Of a DNA stretch of 64,000 nt, positions 57,181 to 64,000 are shown piece by piece; position 1 is the stretch's first letter, and each line of letters starts with the position of its first letter. This DNA comes from Allobosea robiniae (GTDB lineage: Bacteria; Pseudomonadota; Alphaproteobacteria; Rhizobiales; Beijerinckiaceae): NCBI RefSeq assembly GCF_900102525.1, contig NZ_FNBZ01000008.1:62001-126000 (forward strand), written 5' to 3'. The notes beneath the pieces are model-generated. The model had not been told where the DNA came from, ran no database searches, and saw only the letters and a program-made list of their open reading frames with translations. The position numbers were made by a program, and so were the translations under genes.

Positions 57181-57227
57181 TGTCAAAGCGTCCGCGTTCC
57201 TTGCAATGGAACAATGCGGGCTTGATC
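57181..57227. promoter_or_regulatory. Regulon palindrome D, between divergent MlrC genes
   Basis: Perfect GTTCC (57196-57200), 7 bases, GGAAC (57208-57212). On the minus strand TTGACA (57186-57181) and on the plus strand TTGATC (57222-57227) each begin exactly 9 bases outside it. A second short palindrome GATCTG-GAA-CAGATC (57224-57238) overlaps the plus -35. Confidence 0.7.
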
Positions 57228-57286
57228 TGGAACAGATCGGCGGCCGAGATGCGCAGGCTTCGCAAGCCTGGGAGATTCAACCGATC

Positions 57287-58771
57287 ATGTCCCGCCGCCG
57301 CATCCTGCTGGGATCGCTCTTCCACGAGACCCACAGCTTCGTCGACGAAGAGACGACGCTCGCCGACTTCACCATCCGCAAAGGCGCGGAATTGCTGGCC
57401 CGCCGCGGCGACGGTTCGACCATCGACGGCTTCCTCGAGGTGGCGGAAACCGAGGACTGGGAGGTCCTGCCGACGATCGACTACGGCGCCTTGCCGGCCG
57501 GCACAGTCGCTCATACGGTCTTCGAACGCTTCCTCGCGGAATTCGATGCCGGGCTGAGAGCGGCCCTCGCGGATGGCGGCCTCGACGGCATCTGGCTTGC
57601 GCTGCACGGCGCGATGGTCACGACCGCCTGCCTCGACCCGGAAGGCGCGCTGCTGGCCCATATCCGCTCGGTGCCCGGCTGCGAAACCCTGCCGATCTTC
57701 GCCGTCTTTGACCTGCACGCCAATTTCACCGCTTCCATGGCGCAGCATGCCAACGCTCTCGTCGCCTATCGCGAGAACCCCCACACGGACGCCCGCGAAT
57801 CCGCCGTCCGCTCCGCGAGATTGCTGGCGAAGTCGCTCGCGAGCGGGGAGCGCCCCCGCATGCTCTCCTGCAACGCCCCCGTGATCTGGCCGCCGACCGG
57901 CACCGGCACGGCCGACCGGCCGATGCGCGACCTCGAAGCGCTGGCGCGCGGGATCGAGCAGGAGAATCCGGCGATCTGGGTCGCCAGCGTCGTCGGCGGC
58001 TATTCCTTTTCCGATGTGCCCGAGGCCGGCGTCGCCTTCGCCATCGCCTTCACCGGCCCGGAGGCTCCCGCCCGCGAAGCGCTGGAGCGCCTCACCGCGA
58101 CTGCAATCGAACTTCGCGAATCCGGCTTGCCGGCGGAATGGGACATCGACGGGGCCGTCGCGGAAATCCTGCGCTCGCCCGGCGGCCCCTATATCGTGGT
58201 CGAACCGGCGGACAATATCGGCGGCGGCGCACCGGGCGATGCGACCTCGGTGCTGCGCGCCTTCCTGCGCCATGGCGTCGAGAACTGCGCCGTCGCCATC
58301 GCGGACCCCGCCGCCGTTGCCGCCATGGCCGGCGCCAGGCCCGGCGAGACCCGCAAGCTCTCGATCGGCGGCAAGGGCAGCGCCATCGCTGAAGGGCCGG
58401 TCGAGATCGAGGCCAGCTTCGTCAGCGCCAGCGACGGCGAATTCGCGCTGGAGGACCTGAACAGCCATCTCGCCGCCGCGCAGGGCTCGCATTTCAGCAT
58501 GGGGCCCTGCGCGGTCGTGGAGGTCGCGGGCGTCACGGTGCTGCTGAGCAGCCGCAAGACGCCGCCCTTCGACCTCGGCCAGCTCCGCTCGCAGGGCATC
58601 GAGCCGGAGACGCTGAAAGCGATCGGCGTGAAGGCTGCGGTCGCGCATCGGCGCGCCTACGACAAGATCGCCAAGGGCAGCTTCACTGTGGCGACGCCCG
58701 GCCCCTGCACCAGCCGGATCACCGGCCTGCCCTACAAGCGCCTGCGCCGGCCGGTATTTCCGCTGGATTGA
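57287..58771 (+). CDS. M81-family metallopeptidase, MlrC type (paralogue 3)
   Basis: 494 residues from ATG 57287 (MSRRRILLGSLFHETHSF). HETHSF start, IWLALHGAMVTTA, zinc ligands D and H in FDLHANFTAS and the third His in ENPHTDA, then VEPADNIGGGAPGDATSVL. About as divergent from paralogues 1 and 2 as they are from each other, so not a recent duplicate. Single-gene transcript, divergent from paralogue 2 and followed by REP-like palindromes. Confidence 0.9.
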   Translation: MSRRRILLGSLFHETHSFVDEETTLADFTIRKGAELLARRGDGSTIDGFLEVAETEDWEVLPTIDYGALPAGTVAHTVFERFLAEFDAGLRAALADGGLDGIWLALHGAMVTTACLDPEGALLAHIRSVPGCETLPIFAVFDLHANFTASMAQHANALVAYRENPHTDARESAVRSARLLAKSLASGERPRMLSCNAPVIWPPTGTGTADRPMRDLEALARGIEQENPAIWVASVVGGYSFSDVPEAGVAFAIAFTGPEAPAREALERLTATAIELRESGLPAEWDIDGAVAEILRSPGGPYIVVEPADNIGGGAPGDATSVLRAFLRHGVENCAVAIADPAAVAAMAGARPGETRKLSIGGKGSAIAEGPVEIEASFVSASDGEFALEDLNSHLAAAQGSHFSMGPCAVVEVAGVTVLLSSRKTPPFDLGQLRSQGIEPETLKAIGVKAAVAHRRAYDKIAKGSFTVATPGPCTSRITGLPYKRLRRPVFPLD

Positions 58772-58783
58772 GGCTGCCCTCAC

Positions 58784-58891
58784 GCCGTCATTCTCGGGCG
58801 AAGCGCAGCGCAGACTCGAGAATCTCATGACGAGAGGGCGCAAGGAGCCTCCTCGACCTGAGATGCTCGGGTCAAGCCCGAGCATGACGGC
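58784..58891. repeat. REP/BIME-like palindromic intergenic repeat
   Basis: A 108-bp mosaic whose ends are inverted copies of each other: GCCGTCATTCTCGGGC (58784-58799) and GCCCGAGCATGACGGC (58876-58891), 15 of 16 paired. Inside are ATTCTCG...CGAGAAT (58790-58796 with 58817-58823) and a perfect 9-bp stem ATGCTCGGG-TCAAG-CCCGAGCAT (58863-58885). Typical of dispersed REP elements in Bradyrhizobium-like genomes. Confidence 0.65.
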
Positions 58892-58917
58892 CATGCCCTC
58901 CAAGTGCATTTTCCCTC

Positions 58918-58948
58918 TTGAACCTGAAGTGGCTACAGCTTGTAGAGA
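58918..58948 (+). promoter_or_regulatory. MerR-type metal-responsive promoter of the P1B ATPase
   Basis: TTGAAC (58918-58923) and TAGAGA (58943-58948) are spaced by 19 bases, longer than normal, with the imperfect dyad CTGAAGTGGCTACAG (58924-58938) filling the spacer. This is the form of MerR/CadR/ZntR-regulated promoters. The regulator is not adjacent in this window. ATPase ATG at 58984. Confidence 0.7.
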
Positions 58949-58983
58949 GGTGTCCCGTAGCGAAAGAGAGACGGAGACACCTC

Positions 58984-61320
58984 ATGGCCGCCCATCCCGA
59001 AACTGCCAGCAAAACCCTGTCCTGGAAGGTCGGCGGCATGGATTGCGCGAGCTGCGCGGCGAAGATTCGCGGCGCGGTCGAGCGCCTGCCCGGTGTCAGC
59101 GACGTCAAACTCTCGGTGATGTCGGAGACGCTGACGCTGGCGCTCGGTGCCGGAGCGACCACGCCGGAGGCGATCGAGAAGCGCGTCAACGGCCTCGGCT
59201 ACAGCACTGCCGCGCTGGCGACACCGGCCACCGCGCACCCCGCGCCGGAACAGGACGCCTGCGGTTGCGGCCATGACCATGGTGGCCATGCACATGACCA
59301 TGATCACAAGCACGACCATTCCGGCCACGATCATTCCGGCCACGACCATGCCGGCCATGACCACGCCCCCAAAGCCGGCAAGCAGTCCGCCACCGCGAAG
59401 GATCACGGCCACGGCCTGCCCGGCCATGTCCACGAGGCCACGCCCGATGGCGCGAGCTGGTACCAGACGGCCAAGGGCCGGCTCGTCATTGCCACCGGCC
59501 TGTTCCTCGGCGCCGCCTATGCTGCCGGCCTGATCTGGCCGGGCATCGGCCACTGGGCCTTCATCCTGGCCTGCGTCGTCGGCGTCGCCCCCGTGGCGAG
59601 GCGCGCCTTCGCCGCGGCCCGCGCCGGCATTCCCTTCACCATCGAGATGCTGATGACGATCGCCGCCATCGGCGCGCTCTTCATCGGCGCGGCCGAAGAA
59701 GCGGCGCTGGTCGTCTTCCTCTTCGCGGTCGGCGAGGTGCTGGAAGGCGTCGCGGCCGACCGCGCCCGCGCCTCGATCCGCGCGCTCGGCGATCTCGTGC
59801 CCAAGACCGCGATCGTCGAGGAAAACGGCGCGACCCGCCAGGTCGACGCCGCGAGCCTCAGGATCGGCCAGGTCGTGCTGGTGCGCCCCGGCGACCGCAT
59901 CCCGGCCGATGGCGAGATCACCGACGGCACCTCCGGCATCGACGAGAGCCCGGTCACCGGCGAATCCGTGCCGAAGACCAAGGGCGTCGGCGAGCCCGTC
60001 TATGCGGGCTCGGTCAATCGCGAGGCAGCCCTGCGCGTGCGCGTCGACAAGGCGGCCGAGGACAACACCATCGCCCGCATTATCCGTCTGGTCGAGGAGG
60101 CGCAGGAGGCGCGTGCCCCGACCGAGCGCTTCATCGACCGGTTCTCGCGCTGGTACATGCCGGCGATCGTCGGGCTCGCCGTGCTGGTCGCGCTGGTGCC
60201 CCCGCTCCTGCTCGGCGCCGAATGGTCGGTCTGGATCTACCGGGCGCTGGCGCTGCTGCTGATCGGCTGCCCCTGCGCGCTAGTCATCTCGGTTCCCGCC
60301 GCGATCGCCGCCGCCTTGTCGGCCGGCGCCCGCCAGGGCCTGCTGATGAAGGGCGGCGTCGTCATCGAAACCGCCGCCAAGACGGGACTGGTCGCCTTCG
60401 ACAAGACGGGAACCCTCACCCAGGGCAAGCCGCGCGTCACCGATGTCGTCGCCCTCACCGGCAGCGAGGCGGAGGTCCTGGCCTTCGCCGCCGCGGTCGA
60501 GCACGGCTCGGCGCATCCGCTGGCCGAGGCGGTGCTGGAGCGCACCCGCGCCGACGGCATCGCCTACAAGCCGGCGGCCGAAGCTGCGGCATTGGCCGGC
60601 CAGGGCGTCACCGGCAAGGTCGACGGCCGTGCGGTCTTCGTCGGCGCCCCGCGCCATGCCGAGAGCCGCGCGCCCTTCGATAAGCGGGCTCGCCTCACGG
60701 CCGAGGAGCTGGAGGCCGCCGGCAAGACCGTCGCCGCCGTCATTGTCGACGGCGCGCTCGCCGGCTTCATCGCGCTGCGCGACGAGCCGCGCGAGGATGC
60801 GGCCGCGGCCATCGCCGAGCTCAAGGCGATGGGCATCCGCTCGACCATGCTGACCGGCGACAATGCCCGCACCGGCGCCGCCATCGCCGCCGGCCTCGGC
60901 ATGGAGCACAAGGCCGAACTGATGCCCGACGACAAGGTCGCCGCGATCAAGGCCTTCTCCAGCGAGACCGCCGTGATGATGGTCGGCGACGGCATCAACG
61001 ATGCGCCTGCGCTGGCTGCCGCCAGCATCGGCATCGCCATGGGATCGGGCACCGATGTCGCGCTTGAGACGGCCGATGGCGCCGTGCTGAAGAGCCGCGT
61101 GCGCGACGTCGCGGCAATGATCCGGCTGGCGCGGGCGGCGATGGGCAATATCCGCACGAATATCGCGATCGCACTCGGGCTGAAGGCGGTGTTCCTCGTG
61201 ACCAGCGTGCTCGGCTATACCGGCCTCTGGATCGCGATCCTCGCCGATACCGGCGCGACCGTGATCGTCACCGCCAATGCGCTGCGGCTGCTGCGCTTCG
61301 ATGCGGGTAAGGCGAGCTGA
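58984..61320 (+). CDS. Zn/Cd/Pb-type P1B ATPase (heavy-metal efflux) with His-rich linker
   Basis: 778 residues from ATG 58984; the frame's earlier TTG lies in the promoter. One HMA domain with GMDCASCAAKI, then an Asp/His/Gly linker with repeated HDHxGHDH units (about residues 95-135), then the P-type core: CPC in IGCPCALVISV, DKTGTLT phosphorylation site, VGDGINDAPALA, and the last helix with ILADTGATVIVTANAL whose Asp marks the ZntA/CadA (P1B-2) class. Exports Zn(II), Cd(II) or Pb(II). Gene name zntA/cadA is probable but substrate order cannot be read. Confidence 0.93.
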   Translation: MAAHPETASKTLSWKVGGMDCASCAAKIRGAVERLPGVSDVKLSVMSETLTLALGAGATTPEAIEKRVNGLGYSTAALATPATAHPAPEQDACGCGHDHGGHAHDHDHKHDHSGHDHSGHDHAGHDHAPKAGKQSATAKDHGHGLPGHVHEATPDGASWYQTAKGRLVIATGLFLGAAYAAGLIWPGIGHWAFILACVVGVAPVARRAFAAARAGIPFTIEMLMTIAAIGALFIGAAEEAALVVFLFAVGEVLEGVAADRARASIRALGDLVPKTAIVEENGATRQVDAASLRIGQVVLVRPGDRIPADGEITDGTSGIDESPVTGESVPKTKGVGEPVYAGSVNREAALRVRVDKAAEDNTIARIIRLVEEAQEARAPTERFIDRFSRWYMPAIVGLAVLVALVPPLLLGAEWSVWIYRALALLLIGCPCALVISVPAAIAAALSAGARQGLLMKGGVVIETAAKTGLVAFDKTGTLTQGKPRVTDVVALTGSEAEVLAFAAAVEHGSAHPLAEAVLERTRADGIAYKPAAEAAALAGQGVTGKVDGRAVFVGAPRHAESRAPFDKRARLTAEELEAAGKTVAAVIVDGALAGFIALRDEPREDAAAAIAELKAMGIRSTMLTGDNARTGAAIAAGLGMEHKAELMPDDKVAAIKAFSSETAVMMVGDGINDAPALAAASIGIAMGSGTDVALETADGAVLKSRVRDVAAMIRLARAAMGNIRTNIAIALGLKAVFLVTSVLGYTGLWIAILADTGATVIVTANALRLLRFDAGKAS
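59275..59385 (+). repeat. DNA repeat encoding the His-rich linker of the ATPase
   Basis: Degenerate direct repeats of about 15 bases (units of the form CCGGCCACGACCAT) encode successive HDHSGHD/HDHAGHD units. Coding repeat with expected length variability between strains. Confidence 0.6.
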
Positions 61321-61340
61321 CGGCGAAAAGGTTGCATACG

Positions 61341-61388
61341 CTTGTCATTCCGGGGCGCGCCGCAGGCGCGAAGCCCCGGAATGACAAG
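61341..61388. repeat. Long palindrome (REP-like, probable bidirectional terminator)
   Basis: CTTGTCATTCCGGGGC (61341-61356) pairs perfectly with GCCCCGGAATGACAAG (61373-61388), a 16-bp stem. The 16-base loop has an inner GCGCC-GCA-GGCGC stem. Located between the convergent ends of the ATPase and a small hypothetical gene. Sequence type (GTCATTCCGGGGC) is a common dispersed element. Confidence 0.75.
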
Positions 61389-61405
61389 GTGACTTGACGC
61401 GTCTG

Positions 61406-61750
61406 TCAGACCCGGATGTCGGCGAGCGCACCGGTCTTGTTCGCGTTCTCGCCCTTGGCTTCCATCTGCTTGAGCATCTCGTCGCGGATCTTGGTCATGA
61501 CGTCGGCCTTGGCCTGGGCGTCGAGCTTGTTGAACTCGTCGTCGCTCATGCCGAGCTTGGCGAGGATCGCGGCCTGAACCCGCTCCTCCGGCGACATCCG
61601 CGCAATCTTCAGGAATTCGTCCTCGATCGAGGACGGCGCCGTGACCGAGGTGCTGTTGCTGTTGTCCGCGCTGCTGTCGTTCTGTGCCGCCGGCTTCACC
61701 GGATTCGTGAATGGCAGGCTGATCGGCCGGTTCGTGATCGGGTTCGACAT
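61406..61750 (-). CDS. Small hypothetical protein
   Basis: 114 residues from ATG 61750 (MSNPITNRPISLPF). A Ser/Asn/Thr-rich first 40 residues without secondary-structure signs, then a helical, charged part (EDEFLKIARMSPEERVQAAILAK, then KLDAQAKADVMTKIRDEMLK). No signal peptide or membrane segment. Family not recognised. The helical half may oligomerise. Confidence 0.6.
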   Translation of the reverse strand: MSNPITNRPISLPFTNPVKPAAQNDSSADNSNSTSVTAPSSIEDEFLKIARMSPEERVQAAILAKLGMSDDEFNKLDAQAKADVMTKIRDEMLKQMEAKGENANKTGALADIRV

Positions 61751-62306
61751 GGCTTGCTCCTTTGAGCAAACCGCCAGGCAAGCTTCAGGCCGCCGGGGCC
61801 GCTTCACGAAACCGCCCGAGAATCAGCCGTTTACAGGGAGGGCGGCACGTTTCGTGGCCATGCTGTCCAGGAAATTCGGCAAGATCTGCCCGGCAAACGC
61901 TGCCGGATGCCGATTGCTTCGTGGCGAAAATGCGCTCCTTCGATCGTCCGAAAACACCGCCGGACCGATCTCCGCTGCAACGCAAAAGTGCCCCGGCGCA
62001 ACCGCTCGTCATTTAGCAGTTGCAACATGACTATTTTATAGGCAATTGTTGAGTAATCTCACGCTCAGCCGATCGAATGAGCAATTAGTAGGCTGCCGAT
62101 TTCCGCAATTTTGCCACAAGCATTACGTTCAGCGCAGAACGATCCCAGGAAAATGACCGGAACCTTAACTCGTCATGCATATAGAGCATATCGGAGCTGA
62201 TGCCGTGCCCCTGTTGGAAGCAGGCTGTCCGGTTTATATGCAGTGCACAACGAAATTATCGCTGTGGGCACCGCCCCGGTCCGGAATACTCGCAAGGAAG
62301 ACCACC
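61751..62306. other. Intergenic stretch upstream of the DUF1127 gene
   Basis: No protein gene supported. Base composition turns AT-rich at about 62010-62270, unlike the flanking coding DNA, which suggests promoter or regulatory sequence for the divergent hypothetical and DUF1127 genes. A weak promoter-like pair TTGGAA (62214) and TATATG (62235) precedes the DUF1127 gene but the 15-base spacing is short. Confidence 0.4.
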
Positions 62307-62462
62307 ATGTTCGTCACCATGATCGCCGCTAAAATCCGCGCCTACCTCCGCTATCGCGAGACCGTTCGCGAGCTCTCCCGTCTGACCGACCGCGAGCTCG
62401 ACGATCTCGGCCTGTCGCGCTCGGAGATCTCCTTCATCGCGCGTTCGCACGCCGCGGCCTGA
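62307..62462 (+). CDS. DUF1127 family small protein
   Basis: 51 residues from ATG 62307, with AAGGAAG ending 6 bases upstream. The DUF1127 signature RELSRLTDRELDDLGLSRSEI is complete. In other alphaproteobacteria such arginine-rich small proteins bind RNA and affect phosphate, carbon or RNA metabolism. Two hairpins follow its stop. Confidence 0.9.
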   Translation: MFVTMIAAKIRAYLRYRETVRELSRLTDRELDDLGLSRSEISFIARSHAAA

Positions 62463-62480
62463 AGGCTTGAGAATGAGAAC

Positions 62481-62501
62481 CGCCGCGCATCGGGCGCGGC
62501 G
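62481..62501 (+). terminator. Hairpin just after the DUF1127 gene
   Basis: CGCCGCGC, ATCGG, GCGCGGCG: a perfect 8-bp stem 18 bases after the stop. It lacks a T run; could protect the 3' end. Confidence 0.45.
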
Positions 62502-62565
62502 CGTTCCGTGTAGTTTCTCCTGAGGCTCGTGATTCCCCTCCCCTCGAGCTTCGGTCGAAGAGCGA

Positions 62566-62590
62566 ATGCCCGCCTCACGGCGGGCATTTT
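62566..62590 (+). terminator. Rho-independent terminator before trmFO
   Basis: ATGCCCGCC (62566-62574), TCAC, GGCGGGCAT (62579-62587) followed by TTT; the stem's last T extends to a four-T run. Ends the DUF1127 transcript. Confidence 0.85.
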
Positions 62591-62646
62591 GCATTTCAGG
62601 CCGCCTGTCCCTTGACCTGCGCCCCGGCTGCGGACACATCCCAGCC

Positions 62647-64000
62647 ATGGAACCCGTTCACATCATCGGCGGCGGTCTCGCCGGCTCCGAAGCCGCCTGG
62701 CAGATCGCCGAGGCCGGCGTCCCCGTCGTCATCCACGAGATGCGCCCCGTCCGCGGCACCGATGCCCACAAGACCGAGGGGCTTGCCGAGCTCGTCTGCT
62801 CGAACTCCTTCCGCTCCGACGATTCCTCCAGCAATGCCGTCGGCCAGCTCCATTGGGAGATGCGCCGGCTGAACTCGCTGATCATGGCCAAGGGCGATGC
62901 CCATCAGGTGCCGGCCGGCGGCGCGCTCGCGGTGGATCGCGACGGCTTCTCGCAGGCAGTCACCGCGGCGCTCGAAGCCCATCCCCTCGTCACCATCGAT
63001 CGCGGCGAGGTCGCCGGCCTCCCCCCGGCCGAATGGAACAACGTCATCATCGCCACCGGCCCTCTGACCTCGCCGGCTTTGGCCGAGGGCCTGCAATCGC
63101 TGACCGGCGAGGGAGCGCTCGCCTTCTTCGACGCCATCGCACCGATCGTCCATTTCGATTCGGTCGACATGGATCAGGCCTGGTTCCAGTCGCGCTACGA
63201 CAAGGCTGGCCCCGGCGGCACCGGCGCCGACTACATCAACTGCCCGCTCGACCGCGACCAGTACGAGGCCTTCATCGACGCGCTGCTCGCCGCCGAGAAG
63301 ACCGAGTTCAAGGAATGGGAGGGCACGCCCTATTTCGACGGCTGCCTGCCGATCGAGGTCATGGCCGAGCGCGGCCGCGAGACCTTGCGCTGGGGGCCGA
63401 TGAAGCCGGTCGGCCTGACCAACAAGCACAACCCGACGGTGAAGGCCTATGCCGTTGTGCAGCTCCGGCAGGACAATGCGCTCGGCACCTTGTTCAACAT
63501 GACCGGTTTCCAGACCAAGCTGAAATATGGCGAGCAGGCTGCGATCTTCCGGATGATCCCCGGCCTGCAGAACGCCGAATTCGCGCGGCTCGGCGGCATT
63601 CACCGCAACACCTACCTGAACTCGCCGAATCTGCTCGATGGCCGTCTGCGCCTCAAGGCCGACCAGCGCCTGCGCTTCGCCGGCCAGATCACCGGTTGCG
63701 AAGGCTATGTCGAAAGCGCCGCCACCGGCTTGCTCGCCGGCCGCATGGCCGCCGCCGAGCGTCTCGGCCAGGAGCTGTCGCTGCCGCCTGCGACGACGGC
63801 ACTCGGCGCGCTGGTCAACCACATCACCGGCGGCCACATCGTCACCATCGACGAGGGACCGCGCTCCTTCCAGCCGATGAACATCAATTTCGGCCTGTTC
63901 CCGCCGATCGAAGGCGTCGCGACCACCGGCCCCGACGGCAAGCGCCTGAAAGGCCCGGCCAAGACCGTCGCCCGCAAGCAGGCCCTGACGGCCCGTGCCA
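62647..64000 (+). CDS. trmFO: Methylenetetrahydrofolate-tRNA-(uracil-54-C5)-methyltransferase TrmFO (partial)
   Basis: 451 residues are visible; no stop occurs before the window end. FAD-binding [17 protein letters not shown] at the N-terminus, [73 protein letters not shown] and NHITGGH, the full TrmFO pattern. Methylates U54 of tRNA to ribothymidine using methylenetetrahydrofolate and FAD. Typical length is about 450-475, so only the tail is missing. Confidence 0.95.
   Translation, partial: MEPVHIIGGGLAGSEAAWQIAEAGVPVVIHEMRPVRGTDAHKTEGLAELVCSNSFRSDDSSSNAVGQLHWEMRRLNSLIMAKGDAHQVPAGGALAVDRDGFSQAVTAALEAHPLVTIDRGEVAGLPPAEWNNVIIATGPLTSPALAEGLQSLTGEGALAFFDAIAPIVHFDSVDMDQAWFQSRYDKAGPGGTGADYINCPLDRDQYEAFIDALLAAEKTEFKEWEGTPYFDGCLPIEVMAERGRETLRWGPMKPVGLTNKHNPTVKAYAVVQLRQDNALGTLFNMTGFQTKLKYGEQAAIFRMIPGLQNAEFARLGGIHRNTYLNSPNLLDGRLRLKADQRLRFAGQITGCEGYVESAATGLLAGRMAAAERLGQELSLPPATTALGALVNHITGGHIVTIDEGPRSFQPMNINFGLFPPIEGVATTGPDGKRLKGPAKTVARKQALTARA

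Noticed and set aside
55640..58909. 1089-residue minus-strand open frame covering two MlrC genes
   Set aside because: Only residues from 57106 down are MlrC-2. The upstream 600 residues are antisense to MlrC-3 and shadow-like.
62596..63837. 413-residue minus-strand open frame
   Set aside because: It is antisense to trmFO, whose plus-strand frame shows the full family pattern. The minus frame has no family resemblance.

Overview
The window is high-GC DNA (about 65-68% by eye) from an alphaproteobacterium, most likely order Hyphomicrobiales and plausibly near Bosea/Bradyrhizobium. The pointers are a divK-pleD pair, DUF3572 next to a TTG-started DNA polymerase IV, DUF1127 and DUF3108 proteins, a TrmFO-type tRNA methyltransferase, an alphaproteobacterial-type Tgt and a clpS-clpA pair. 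The genus is a guess. I see no rRNA, tRNA, CRISPR array, complete insertion sequence or prophage.

1-12.7 kb is accessory. It starts with decayed genes (a frameshifted ArsR-type regulator and a PAP2 phosphatase tail). Then come a GH3 beta-glucosidase with an ABC exporter whose ATPase motifs are all degenerate, a PaiB remnant, a possible small RNA, an OsmC protein leading an SsuABC-type importer, and a CopC plus CopD-cytochrome c pair. A second graveyard follows (tail of a Cys/Met-metabolism PLP enzyme and a cytochrome P460 pseudogene with a 17-bp duplication), then an AllA-like protein.

13-37.8 kb is mostly housekeeping: pleD-divK, dinB, a RidA/phosphodiesterase/acyltransferase run, a HIT protein, a textbook ECF41 sigma factor with its carboxymuconolactone decarboxylase partner and a matching target promoter, azlCD, clpS-clpA, kdsA, queF, eno, tgt, an ArsC-like protein, a GST and a 2H phosphoesterase. 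An M20 dipeptidase at 38.0-39.4 kb precedes the island.

39.4-58.8 kb is the most interesting part: a catabolic island with three different MlrC-type (M81) metallopeptidases, two sets of peptide-type ABC importer genes, a DSD1/D-threonine-aldolase-like PLP enzyme, a class III (GSA-aminomutase-like) aminotransferase, a CoA-transferase and enoyl-CoA hydratase pair, and an IclR regulator. Four intergenic sites share one palindrome (GTTYC-N7-GGAAY). At each, a -35-like hexamer lies exactly 9 nt outside the palindrome, and at the two divergent intergenic regions this holds on both sides. I infer a single IclR regulon of six promoters for uptake and breakdown of an unidentified modified or D/beta-amino-acid-containing peptide.

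58.8-64 kb holds REP-like palindromes, a Zn/Cd/Pb-type P1B ATPase with a His-rich linker behind a MerR-type promoter, a small hypothetical protein, a DUF1127 protein and trmFO, which runs off the window end.
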